A stretch of 5,536 nucleotides of DNA from Rhodospirillaceae bacterium (GTDB lineage Bacteria; Pseudomonadota; Alphaproteobacteria; Rhodospirillales; Magnetovibrionaceae). How positions within the stretch are numbered: the stretch's first letter is position 1; each line of letters starts with the position of its first letter. Position numbers and translations under genes: made by a program. Below the pieces are notes generated by a model that was not told where the DNA came from, made no database searches, and saw only the letters and a list, made by a program, of their open reading frames with translations. Location: NCBI GenBank assembly GCA_029881835.1, contig JAOULV010000104.1, positions 1 through 5,536 on the forward strand, read 5' to 3'. Below, piece after piece: positions 1 through 5,445 of this stretch.

Positions 1-35
1 CGCAAAAAACGTTAAATGAAAAATAAAAACCGCTT

Positions 36-40
36 GGAGA
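36..40 (+). promoter_or_regulatory. Ribosome binding site of metG
   Basis: GGAGA lies 11 bases before the ATG at 52, a slightly long but workable spacing; mazG shows a GGAG at the same distance. Stop codons are present in all three plus frames between bases 13 and 26, so any upstream gene must end within the first 26 bases. In related genomes the gene before metG is often holB (DNA polymerase III delta prime), but too few codons are visible to identify it. No promoter can be recognised in the 51 bases shown, so metG may be transcribed from further upstream. Confidence 0.6.
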
Positions 41-51
41 TTATTTAAGCG

Positions 52-1608
52 ATGGACAATTCCAAACGCTACTACGTTACTACGCCGATTTATTACGTCA
101 ATGATGTGCCGCACATTGGCCATGCTTACACCACGCTTGCCTGTGATGTGCTGGCACGGTTTAAGCGCCTTGACGGTTTTGACGTAAAGTTCTTAACCGG
201 AACCGATGAACACGGGCAAAAGGTTGAAAAATCAGCCAATGATAAAGGGGTCGATCCGCAAACATTCACCGATACCGTTTCGCAAAACTTTCGCGACCTA
301 TTGGGCGTGATGAATTTTTCGGCCGATGATTTCATCCGCACCACCGAAGAGCGGCACAAAATTTCGGTCCAGGCACTGTGGAAACGATTGATTGATGCAG
401 GTGAGATATATTTGGGCTCTTATTCCGGTTGGTATGCGGTTCGCGATGAAGCTTTTTATGGCGAAGGCGAATTAACCAGCGATAAAGACGGCAACAAAAT
501 AGCGCCCTCGGGTGCGCCGGTTGAATGGGTCGAGGAGCCTAGTTATTTTTTCAAACTTTCGGCGTGGCAGGAAAAACTACTTAAATTTTATGACGATAAC
601 CCTGATTTTATTGCGCCCAAATCACGGCGCAACGAAGTAACCAGTTTTGTTTCTGGCGGGCTTAACGACCTTTCGGTTTCGCGCACTACCTTTAAGTGGG
701 GTGTTCCGGTTCCGGGTGATGATGCCCACATCATGTATGTCTGGCTTGATGCGTTGACCAACTACATCACCGCAGTCGGTTTTCCTGAAACCGAAACCGG
801 CGAATACGCAACTTACTGGCCGGCCGATTTGCACATGGTGGGCAAGGACATTTTGCGTTTTCATGCGGTTTATTGGCCGGCATTTTTAATGGCGGCGGGG
901 CTAGAACCGCCAAAACGCGTATTTGCCCACGGCTGGTGGACAAACGAAGGACAAAAGATTTCAAAATCGTTAGGCAACGTAATTGACCCGATCGAGCTTG
1001 TTTCCACTTATGGCCTTGATCAGGTCAGGTATTTCTTGTTGCGCGAAGTTCCGTTCGGCAACGACGGTGATTTTTCCCGCACCGCAATGGTTGGGCGCAT
1101 GAATGGCGAGCTTGCCAATGATCTTGGTAACCTTGCCCAACGGGTTCTTTCCATGGTGAATAAAAACTGTGGTGGCGCGGTGCCGAAACACGGTGAATTT
1201 AACGCAGATGATAATGCAATGCTATCTGACGCCCATTCAATGATTGATGGGGTAGGAAAGCATATTGATAACCAGGCGTTCCATGAAGCGTTAGAGGTTA
1301 TTTGGCTGGTAATTCGCGCGTCTAACGCTTACGTCGATGCTCAAGCGCCATGGAAGCTTAAAAAAGAAGACCCGGCGCGGATGGAAACCGTTCTTTATGT
1401 TCTGGCTGAAACCGTTCGCCACATAGCTATAATGTTGCAACCGTTTATGCCGGGCAGCATGGGAAAAATGCTCGATCAATTAGCTGTTAGCCATGAACAC
1501 CGTAGCTTCGGGTTTTTAGGTCCAAACCACGCCCTTGTTTCAGGCACCGCCTTGCCCGCACCCGAAGGGGTTTTTCCGCGCTTTGTTGAGGAAGAAAAGG
1601 GGGCTTAA
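52..1608 (+). CDS. metG: Methionine--tRNA ligase (MetRS)
   Basis: Cytoplasmic class I aminoacyl-tRNA synthetase that joins methionine to tRNA-Met using ATP. The Rossmann catalytic domain carries the HIGH signature at residues 21-24 (PHIGHAYTT), the TGTDEHGQK block at 49-57, and the second ATP-binding signature KISKS at 302-306. WLDALTNY at 231-238 is also typical of MetRS. Residues from about 350 onward form the helical anticodon-binding domain, including NAYVDAQAPW at 425-434. At 518 residues it is full length for the short form, without the C-terminal EMAPII-like tRNA-binding domain of E. coli MetRS. Only two cysteines occur (C31 and C373), so the connective insert around residues 125-150 cannot hold a four-cysteine zinc knuckle; this agrees with the alphaproteobacterial form. 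It is the first visible gene of a tight operon with tatD and an MBL hydrolase. The identification is secure. Confidence 0.98.
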   Translation: MDNSKRYYVTTPIYYVNDVPHIGHAYTTLACDVLARFKRLDGFDVKFLTGTDEHGQKVEKSANDKGVDPQTFTDTVSQNFRDLLGVMNFSADDFIRTTEERHKISVQALWKRLIDAGEIYLGSYSGWYAVRDEAFYGEGELTSDKDGNKIAPSGAPVEWVEEPSYFFKLSAWQEKLLKFYDDNPDFIAPKSRRNEVTSFVSGGLNDLSVSRTTFKWGVPVPGDDAHIMYVWLDALTNYITAVGFPETETGEYATYWPADLHMVGKDILRFHAVYWPAFLMAAGLEPPKRVFAHGWWTNEGQKISKSLGNVIDPIELVSTYGLDQVRYFLLREVPFGNDGDFSRTAMVGRMNGELANDLGNLAQRVLSMVNKNCGGAVPKHGEFNADDNAMLSDAHSMIDGVGKHIDNQAFHEALEVIWLVIRASNAYVDAQAPWKLKKEDPARMETVLYVLAETVRHIAIMLQPFMPGSMGKMLDQLAVSHEHRSFGFLGPNHALVSGTALPAPEGVFPRFVEEEKGA

Positions 1609-1613
1609 AGCAA

Positions 1614-2399
1614 GTGCTAGTCGATAGCCACTGCCATCTTGATTATCCGGAATTTGCCGATATTGAAGCGGTCAATCAGCGTGCGCAAAGTTCTGGTGTT
1701 GGTGCAATGCTCACCATAGGGACCGAGCTATCAAAATTCCCGGGCGTTTTGGCCGTTGCCGAAAAGCGCGAAAACATCTGGTGCACGGTTGGAACCCACC
1801 CAAACCATGCCGCCAATGAAGAGCCGGTCAAGCTGGAACAATTGTTAAACCACGCCAAACATCCAAAAGTAGTCGGCTTTGGTGAAACCGGGCTTGATTA
1901 TTATCGGCAAAATACCGGACCTGAATTACAACAACAAAGCTTTCGCGTTCATTTGGCCGCTGCGCGCGATGCCGGTTTGCCGGTTATTGTGCACACCCGC
2001 GATGCCGATGACGACACAATCGACATACTCGAAGATGAATATGCAAAAGGGGCTTTCACGGGGCTTATTCATTGCTTTAGTTCAAGCGAAAGCTTTGCCA
2101 AGCGTGCCCTTGATTTGGGTTTTTATATTTCCATTTCAGGTATTGTTACCTTTAAAAGCGCCCAATCGTTGCGCGACGTTATTGTGGGTGTTCCGCTTGA
2201 TAGGATTTTGGTTGAAACCGATGCGCCTTATTTGGCGCCGGAACCATATCGCGGCAAAAAGAACGAGCCCGCATACACCAGATTTACAGCCGAAAAGGTT
2301 GCCGAAGTCAAAAATGTGGATTTTGATACGCTGGCAAATGCGACCACGGAGAATTTTTTTAAACTTTTCACCAAGGCCAAAAATACACAATGCGAGTAA
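1614..2399 (+). CDS. tatD: TatD family metal-dependent deoxyribonuclease
   Basis: Predicted cytoplasmic TIM-barrel metal-dependent hydrolase of the TatD family; characterised members are 3'-5' exonucleases or DNases linked to DNA repair, and the family is not part of the Tat export machinery itself. All expected metal ligands are visible: H6 and H8 (DSHCHLD), E91 (GFGETGLDYY), H127 (VIVHTRD), H153 (LIHCFSS) and D203 (ETDAPYLAP), followed by the usual RGKKNEP segment at 213-219. The length of 261 residues is normal. The start is GTG: it gives the expected MLVDSHCH amino end, lies five bases after the metG stop, and is preceded by AGGGGG at 1598-1603 inside the metG end, ten bases upstream. Its stop overlaps the next gene by 10 bp, so all three genes are probably translated from one mRNA. 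Which TatD subgroup (YcfH-like, TatD or YjjV) it matches is not settled by eye; the position after metG fits the YcfH-like group. Confidence 0.95.
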   Translation: MLVDSHCHLDYPEFADIEAVNQRAQSSGVGAMLTIGTELSKFPGVLAVAEKRENIWCTVGTHPNHAANEEPVKLEQLLNHAKHPKVVGFGETGLDYYRQNTGPELQQQSFRVHLAAARDAGLPVIVHTRDADDDTIDILEDEYAKGAFTGLIHCFSSSESFAKRALDLGFYISISGIVTFKSAQSLRDVIVGVPLDRILVETDAPYLAPEPYRGKKNEPAYTRFTAEKVAEVKNVDFDTLANATTENFFKLFTKAKNTQCE

Positions 2400-3163
2400 C
2401 AGTCCTAGGTTGCGGATCTTCTTCCGGAACCCCATCGGTTGATTGGGGTTGGGGCAATTGCGACCCGAACAACCCGAAAAATACACGCCTACGCCCGTCA
2501 ATATTGGTGGAAGATGGTAAAAGCAGGGTTTTGGTCGACACTTCACCTGACCTGCGGGCCCAGTTATTGCGCCACGACATAAAATCACTTGATGCGGTTT
2601 TGCTTACCCATAGCCATTCTGACCATTTGCACGGAATTGACGATATCAGGTCCATAAATAGGCTAATGAAGTCGTCTTTAGCGCTTTATTCCGATGAGCA
2701 GACCATAAAAATCGTAAAAACCCGGTTTCCTTATGTGTTGGAGCCTTTGACGGAAGATTCATCCCATTATTACAAAGCAACCCTTGATCCACACCAAATA
2801 ACGCCCGGACAGGAATTTACGGCTGGAAATATAGCCATCAGGGCCATAGCCCAGGACCATGGTTTCATGGATACGCTGGGTTTTAGATTTGGCGATTTTG
2901 CCTATTCGACCGACCTGATTGCCATGGGGGAGGAATCCTTTGACCTGCTTTCCGGCATCAAGGTTTGGATGCTTGGCGTATTTACCGATAAACCACACCC
3001 GACACATCTGGATGTTGATAGAGCCCTAGAATGGATAAATCGTGTTGGACCAGAGCGCGCAATCTTGACCCATCTGGGAACCGGGCTTGATTATGATCAG
3101 CTTTCCAAAAGGCTTCCAAGCGGGGTAGAGGTCGCGTTTGATGGGATGGTTATTGATATTTAA
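2390..3163 (+). CDS. MBL-fold metal-dependent hydrolase, PhnP-like
   Basis: Metallo-beta-lactamase-fold hydrolase of the PhnP-like group. The E. coli namesake is a phosphodiesterase acting on cyclic phosphates in phosphonate breakdown, but no phosphonate gene is present here, so the substrate is unknown. The amino end has the characteristic LGCGSSSGTPS at 6-16 and the DWGWGNCDPNNPKNTRLRPS block at 18-37. The two-metal site is complete: HSHSDH at 74-79, H157 (QDHG), D175 (STD) and H228 (LTHLG). Length, 257 residues, is normal. The ATG overlaps the tatD stop by 10 bp in a different reading frame, which suggests coupled translation; a weak AAGG lies about 13 bases upstream. It is the last gene of the metG operon. 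The constant pairing with metG and tatD in alphaproteobacteria suggests a housekeeping role in nucleotide or RNA metabolism, but that is inference. Confidence 0.93.
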   Translation: MRVTVLGCGSSSGTPSVDWGWGNCDPNNPKNTRLRPSILVEDGKSRVLVDTSPDLRAQLLRHDIKSLDAVLLTHSHSDHLHGIDDIRSINRLMKSSLALYSDEQTIKIVKTRFPYVLEPLTEDSSHYYKATLDPHQITPGQEFTAGNIAIRAIAQDHGFMDTLGFRFGDFAYSTDLIAMGEESFDLLSGIKVWMLGVFTDKPHPTHLDVDRALEWINRVGPERAILTHLGTGLDYDQLSKRLPSGVEVAFDGMVIDI

Positions 3164-3174
3164 TTTTTAATGTT

Positions 3175-3227
3175 TTGAATTATTTATTTAACTTAGTTAT
3201 TTGATATATAATAAATAATACAATTTT
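3175..3227 (+). terminator. AT-rich imperfect inverted repeat, possible weak terminator
   Basis: Twelve bases after the MBL gene, ATTATTTATT at 3179-3188 is the exact reverse complement of AATAAATAAT at 3210-3219. After one A-A mismatch the pairing continues for three bases (TTG 3175-3177 with CAA 3221-3223). The loop is 21 bases and four T follow on the plus strand. This could mark the 3' end of the metG-tatD-MBL transcript. The stem contains almost only A-T pairs, so it is much weaker than a classical intrinsic terminator, and such repeats arise by chance more easily in AT-rich DNA. No better terminator is visible between the two converging genes. Confidence 0.3.
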
Positions 3228-3274
3228 CCATAATATACATTATGCGATTTATAACAATCCATAACACTCAAGGC

Positions 3275-3288
3275 GGGCCACTTGGCCC
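3275..3288. repeat. GC-rich inverted repeat
   Basis: GGGCCA at 3275-3280 and TGGCCC at 3283-3288 form a perfect inverted repeat with a two-base centre; as a hairpin it would be five G-C pairs closing an ACTT loop. It lies downstream of the minus-strand gene and stands out in AT-rich surroundings. No T tract follows on either strand, so it does not qualify as a standard terminator; it might stabilise a transcript 3' end. Confidence 0.35.
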
Positions 3289-3342
3289 CACCGCACAAAG
3301 CGCAATATTGCCCACGGTTAGCGGACAGCCAGTTAATGGTAA

Positions 3343-3741
3343 CTATTCAACAAGAACATCAATGGCTGCCAACGGCTCATCCGGGCTCATGCGCCGATCT
3401 TCAGCTTCTGGGTTTTGTTCCATAGATTTTTTGTATTCAAGCGCCCGGGTTATGCGGTTTTCCTTGATGGAATGAAGCATGGTAACCAGGCGCGCGCGGA
3501 TGGTCTCCATATTTTCATCACCGTTTAAGGATAGAAAAATATGGTTAAGCGCGCCATTGTACGCTTGGCGGTATTCTTCGTCGCCTTCGCGGTTGAACAG
3601 GCTTTCAATCACCACCGTCGCGCAGGATTCAAGCGCTGCAATGGTTTTTGCGTCCTCTATGGTTGGAATAAAACCGGTTTCAGGGTCCGTAAAAACAAAC
3701 TCCCAATCGACGGTTCCGTCTTCATTTTTTGGCCACCCCAA
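3343..3741 (-). CDS. Hypothetical acidic protein, 132 aa, TTG start
   Basis: Unrecognised protein on the opposite strand to all its neighbours. It is soluble-looking and acidic, with no signal peptide or membrane segment, so probably cytoplasmic. The amino end has an aromatic, proline-rich block (WPKNEDGTVDWEFVFTDPET, residues 3-22), followed by segments of helical character (about 28-50, 55-72 and 77-108) and a charged, probably disordered tail. One cysteine (C40) is present. The start is TTG at 3741: an in-frame stop lies only four codons upstream, AGGGG at 3753-3749 is seven bases before the TTG, and the next in-frame ATG is residue 78, too late to keep the patterned amino end. It reads as a real gene because of the strong ribosome binding site, the protein-like composition and the weak alternatives in other frames. 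It faces the MBL gene and diverges from mazG. I have the impression that similar small proteins occur in Rhodospirillales-like genomes, but assign no function. Confidence 0.72.
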   Translation of the reverse strand: MGWPKNEDGTVDWEFVFTDPETGFIPTIEDAKTIAALESCATVVIESLFNREGDEEYRQAYNGALNHIFLSLNGDENMETIRARLVTMLHSIKENRITRALEYKKSMEQNPEAEDRRMSPDEPLAAIDVLVE

Positions 3742-3748
3742 TTTAACG

Positions 3749-3755
3749 CCCCTTT
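3749..3755 (-). promoter_or_regulatory. Shine-Dalgarno that fixes the TTG start of the minus-strand gene
   Basis: Read on the minus strand, AAAGGGG sits seven bases before the TTG at 3741. It overlaps the in-frame TAA at 3756-3754 that closes the reading frame upstream, and no ATG or GTG lies between. The site therefore decides the start and is among the strongest ribosome binding sites in the window. Confidence 0.6.
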
Positions 3756-3776
3756 AATGCGATTGTTTAATTTATC

Positions 3777-3806
3777 TGTATAATATAAACGAAGCAGTTA
3801 TTTCAG
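3777..3806 (-). promoter_or_regulatory. Possible promoter of the minus-strand hypothetical gene
   Basis: On the minus strand, CTGAAA (3806-3801) and TATACA (3782-3777) are separated by 18 bases, resembling -35 and -10 elements, and end about 35 bases before the TTG start. An overlapping TATTAT offers another -10. The DNA here is AT-rich, so such matches occur by chance; the position in a divergent intergenic region is the main support. Confidence 0.3.
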
Positions 3807-3832
3807 TGTCTGTCTGTGATTGATATCATATA

Positions 3833-3856
3833 GCCTTAAGCACTATCGTTAAAGGC
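3833..3856. repeat. Inverted repeat between divergent promoters
   Basis: GCCTTAA at 3833-3839 pairs with TTAAAGGC at 3849-3856, allowing one bulged A, around a nine-base centre (GCACTATCG). It lies midway between the divergent minus-strand gene and mazG, close to the eight-base palindrome TGATATCA at 3821-3828. It could be a regulator-binding site or a small hairpin; a T-rich stretch follows on the plus strand, but there is no plus-strand gene just before it to terminate. The rest of the 3742-3954 gap is AT-rich with no gene visible. Confidence 0.25.
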
Positions 3857-3870
3857 GTAAATATTTTTAT

Positions 3871-3898
3871 TTTTCAGTATGTTATGGCATAATATAGC
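3871..3898 (+). promoter_or_regulatory. Possible promoter of the mazG group
   Basis: TTTTCA at 3871-3876 and TATAGC at 3893-3898, 16 bases apart, each match four of six positions of the sigma-70 -35 and -10 consensus; an overlapping CATAAT at 3888-3893 is another -10 candidate. This would place the start of transcription about 45-50 bases before the mazG ATG. The call rests on position upstream of the first plus-strand gene after a strand change and on weak sequence matches. Confidence 0.3.
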
Positions 3899-3954
3899 AT
3901 ATTTAAACTTCAGCTTTGGCGTTCTTGTGAATAATTTTTGGAGTATGTTTCCCT

Positions 3955-4794
3955 ATGCCCGCAAATACAAATACTGACAAATCTTCATCGGGCATTGGCC
4001 GTCTGGTGGATATCATGGAACGATTGCGCGACCCCAAAACCGGATGCCCTTGGGATGTTGAGCAAACTTTTGCATCAATCGCGCCACACACCATTGAAGA
4101 AGCTTACGAAGTTGCCGATGCAATAGATACTGGCGATATGAATTCCCTGAAAGACGAGCTTGGCGATTTACTATTTCAGGTTATCTTTTATGCCCAAATG
4201 GCCAAAGAAAAAGACGTTTTTGACCTTGAAGACATAGCTAAGTCAATTTCCGACAAAATGATAAGGCGCCACCCTCATGTTTTTGGCGATAACGGGCCAG
4301 AAATAAATACCGCCCATCAGCAGACCGAGAACTGGGAGAAAGTAAAAGAAAGCGAACGCGCAGGCAAAGCCGCAGATGACGCGGCGCAACAAAGTGCTTT
4401 GGATGGCGTTACGCGCGCCCTTCCCGCCTTGCTTAGGGCCATTAAGCTGCAAAAACGTGCGGCACGGGTCGGGTTTGACTGGCCGGATGCCGCACCGGTG
4501 TTTCAAAAGTTTGATGAAGAGTTAGCCGAAATTAAGCACGAAATAGCAATTGGTGATCAAAAGGCATTGGAAAACGAAGTCGGCGATCTTTTGTTCACCT
4601 GTGTAAATCTAGCAAGAAAGCTAGGGGTTGATGCAGAAACGTCCCTCAGACACGCAAACCAGCGCTTTGAAGCCCGCTTCAGGGGGATTGAGCAAATACT
4701 TTGGGATGAAAACCGTGATATAACGGATACGCCGCTCGATGAGCTGGAGCAATTATGGCAACGCGTTAAAACCAACATTGCTCAAGCAACTTAA
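3955..4794 (+). CDS. mazG: Nucleoside triphosphate pyrophosphohydrolase MazG
   Basis: Cytoplasmic all-alpha NTP pyrophosphohydrolase that splits (d)NTPs into NMP and pyrophosphate, thought to remove non-canonical or damaged nucleotides and, in E. coli, to influence starvation survival by lowering ppGpp. Two MazG repeats are visible. In the first, CPWDVEQT (31-38) leads to the metal-binding pattern EEAYE (48-52) with E68 and D71 in DELGDLLFQV. In the second, FDEELAEIKHE (186-196) is followed by E208 and D211 in ENEVGDLLF. RRHPHVFG at 104-111 and KLQKRAARVGFDWP at 164-177 are family hallmarks. At 279 residues it is slightly longer than the 263-residue E. coli protein, mainly through the linker around 125-150. 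GGAG at 3940-3943 lies 11 bases before the ATG. It is the first gene of a plus-strand group and its stop directly abuts the ATG at 4795 of the next reading frame. Confidence 0.97.
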   Translation: MPANTNTDKSSSGIGRLVDIMERLRDPKTGCPWDVEQTFASIAPHTIEEAYEVADAIDTGDMNSLKDELGDLLFQVIFYAQMAKEKDVFDLEDIAKSISDKMIRRHPHVFGDNGPEINTAHQQTENWEKVKESERAGKAADDAAQQSALDGVTRALPALLRAIKLQKRAARVGFDWPDAAPVFQKFDEELAEIKHEIAIGDQKALENEVGDLLFTCVNLARKLGVDAETSLRHANQRFEARFRGIEQILWDENRDITDTPLDELEQLWQRVKTNIAQAT

Positions 4795-4824
4795 ATGGAA
4801 AAGTTAGTTAGCATTGATAACACA

Positions 4825-5445
4825 ATGAAAAATAATAATTTTTTTATAAAAACAGCTACGGCCTTTGCCGCCTTACTTGTTTTGTCGTCTTGTTATCTAC
4901 CGCAAAGGTTCGATGCCGAAATCGAAGTTGACGCGGCCGGGTATTATTCGATGATTTTTGACGGCTATATCGCCGATGTCGGGCTTTACCAAAGCCTGCA
5001 AAGTGGTGATTTAAACGAAGAGCAAGAGGCCGAAAAAGTGGCAATTCTTGAGGGAGACCTTTCACGTGATAGTTCGGTGCAAAGCCTTGAGTATTTTAAA
5101 TTAGGCCACTTTCGGATTAAGTGGGAACGCAAAGGCGACCTAATAAAATCCAAAACCGTTACTTTCTTGCGTCGCAATGAAAGCATGCTCAGCCTTAAAT
5201 ATGTTTCCGATGCCGGCTTGATTGAAATGATGGGCAGATCCATCCGCCAGTCTGACCGTGAAAAAATAGCCCAAATGGGGCTGGGAATGCAGGGCGAAAT
5301 CAGGCTTAAAACACCCCTTCTCGTTGTGGACCATAACGCGACCGAGGTAAAACAGGACAAAAACGATGAAACGTCCCAGTGGTACATTTGGCGAATTGCG
5401 AACATATTTCAGTCAACACCACGCATCTTGTTGAAAATAGAATGA
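4825..5445 (+). CDS. Predicted lipoprotein of unknown function
   Basis: From the ATG at 4825 this is 206 residues. The amino end is a lipoprotein signal peptide: lysines at 2 and 9, a hydrophobic run at about 11-20, and the lipobox LSSC with the lipidated cysteine at position 23. The mature part begins YLPQRFDAEIEVDAAGYYSM and alternates predicted beta strands with short helices; later blocks are FKLGHFRIKWERKG (91-104), TVTFLRRN (111-118) and MQGEIRLKTP (155-164). No catalytic motif is evident. I do not recognise a named family; similar small lipoproteins seem to occur in alphaproteobacteria. An in-frame ATG at 4795, immediately after the mazG stop, would give 216 residues, but adds an acidic, less signal-like stretch before the lipoprotein signal; neither start has a clear Shine-Dalgarno, so translation may depend on mazG. 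The stop overlaps the next ATG, linking it to the membrane protein that follows. Confidence 0.8.
   Translation: MKNNNFFIKTATAFAALLVLSSCYLPQRFDAEIEVDAAGYYSMIFDGYIADVGLYQSLQSGDLNEEQEAEKVAILEGDLSRDSSVQSLEYFKLGHFRIKWERKGDLIKSKTVTFLRRNESMLSLKYVSDAGLIEMMGRSIRQSDREKIAQMGLGMQGEIRLKTPLLVVDHNATEVKQDKNDETSQWYIWRIANIFQSTPRILLKIE

Noticed and set aside
1879..2442. Long plus-strand open frame of 187 codons inside tatD
   Set aside because: It overlaps tatD and the MBL gene start almost completely in another frame, while tatD has all its catalytic residues; the translation is of low complexity and rich in Arg, Pro and Leu, as expected of a shadow frame.
2136..2588. Minus-strand open frame of 150 codons across the tatD-MBL junction
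   Set aside because: Both plus-strand genes here are complete and motif-bearing; the antisense product is rich in Cys, Gly and Arg and has no family features.
3164..3342. Possible insertion element or attachment site between the MBL gene and the minus-strand gene
   Set aside because: No terminal inverted repeats paired across the inserted gene, no target duplication, no tRNA end and no transposase or integrase sequence could be found.
3242..3475. Plus-strand open frame of 77 codons after the AT-rich spacer
   Set aside because: It has no Shine-Dalgarno, its composition is not protein-like, and over half is antisense to the better supported minus-strand gene.
3479..3783. Plus-strand frames of 80-92 codons opposite the minus-strand gene
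   Set aside because: They are antisense frames of the 132-residue gene, with no convincing ribosome binding sites and unnatural composition; the minus-strand frame has AGGGG at correct spacing.
3806..3818. GTGTCTGTCTGTG short tandem repeat in the divergent region
   Set aside because: About two to three copies of a four-base unit are within chance expectation and there is no array or matching copy elsewhere in the window.
4986..5405. Minus-strand open frame of 139 codons opposite the lipoprotein gene
   Set aside because: The plus-strand frame has a signal peptide, lipobox and coupled neighbours; the minus-strand product is rich in Ser, Arg and Leu and has no supporting start site.
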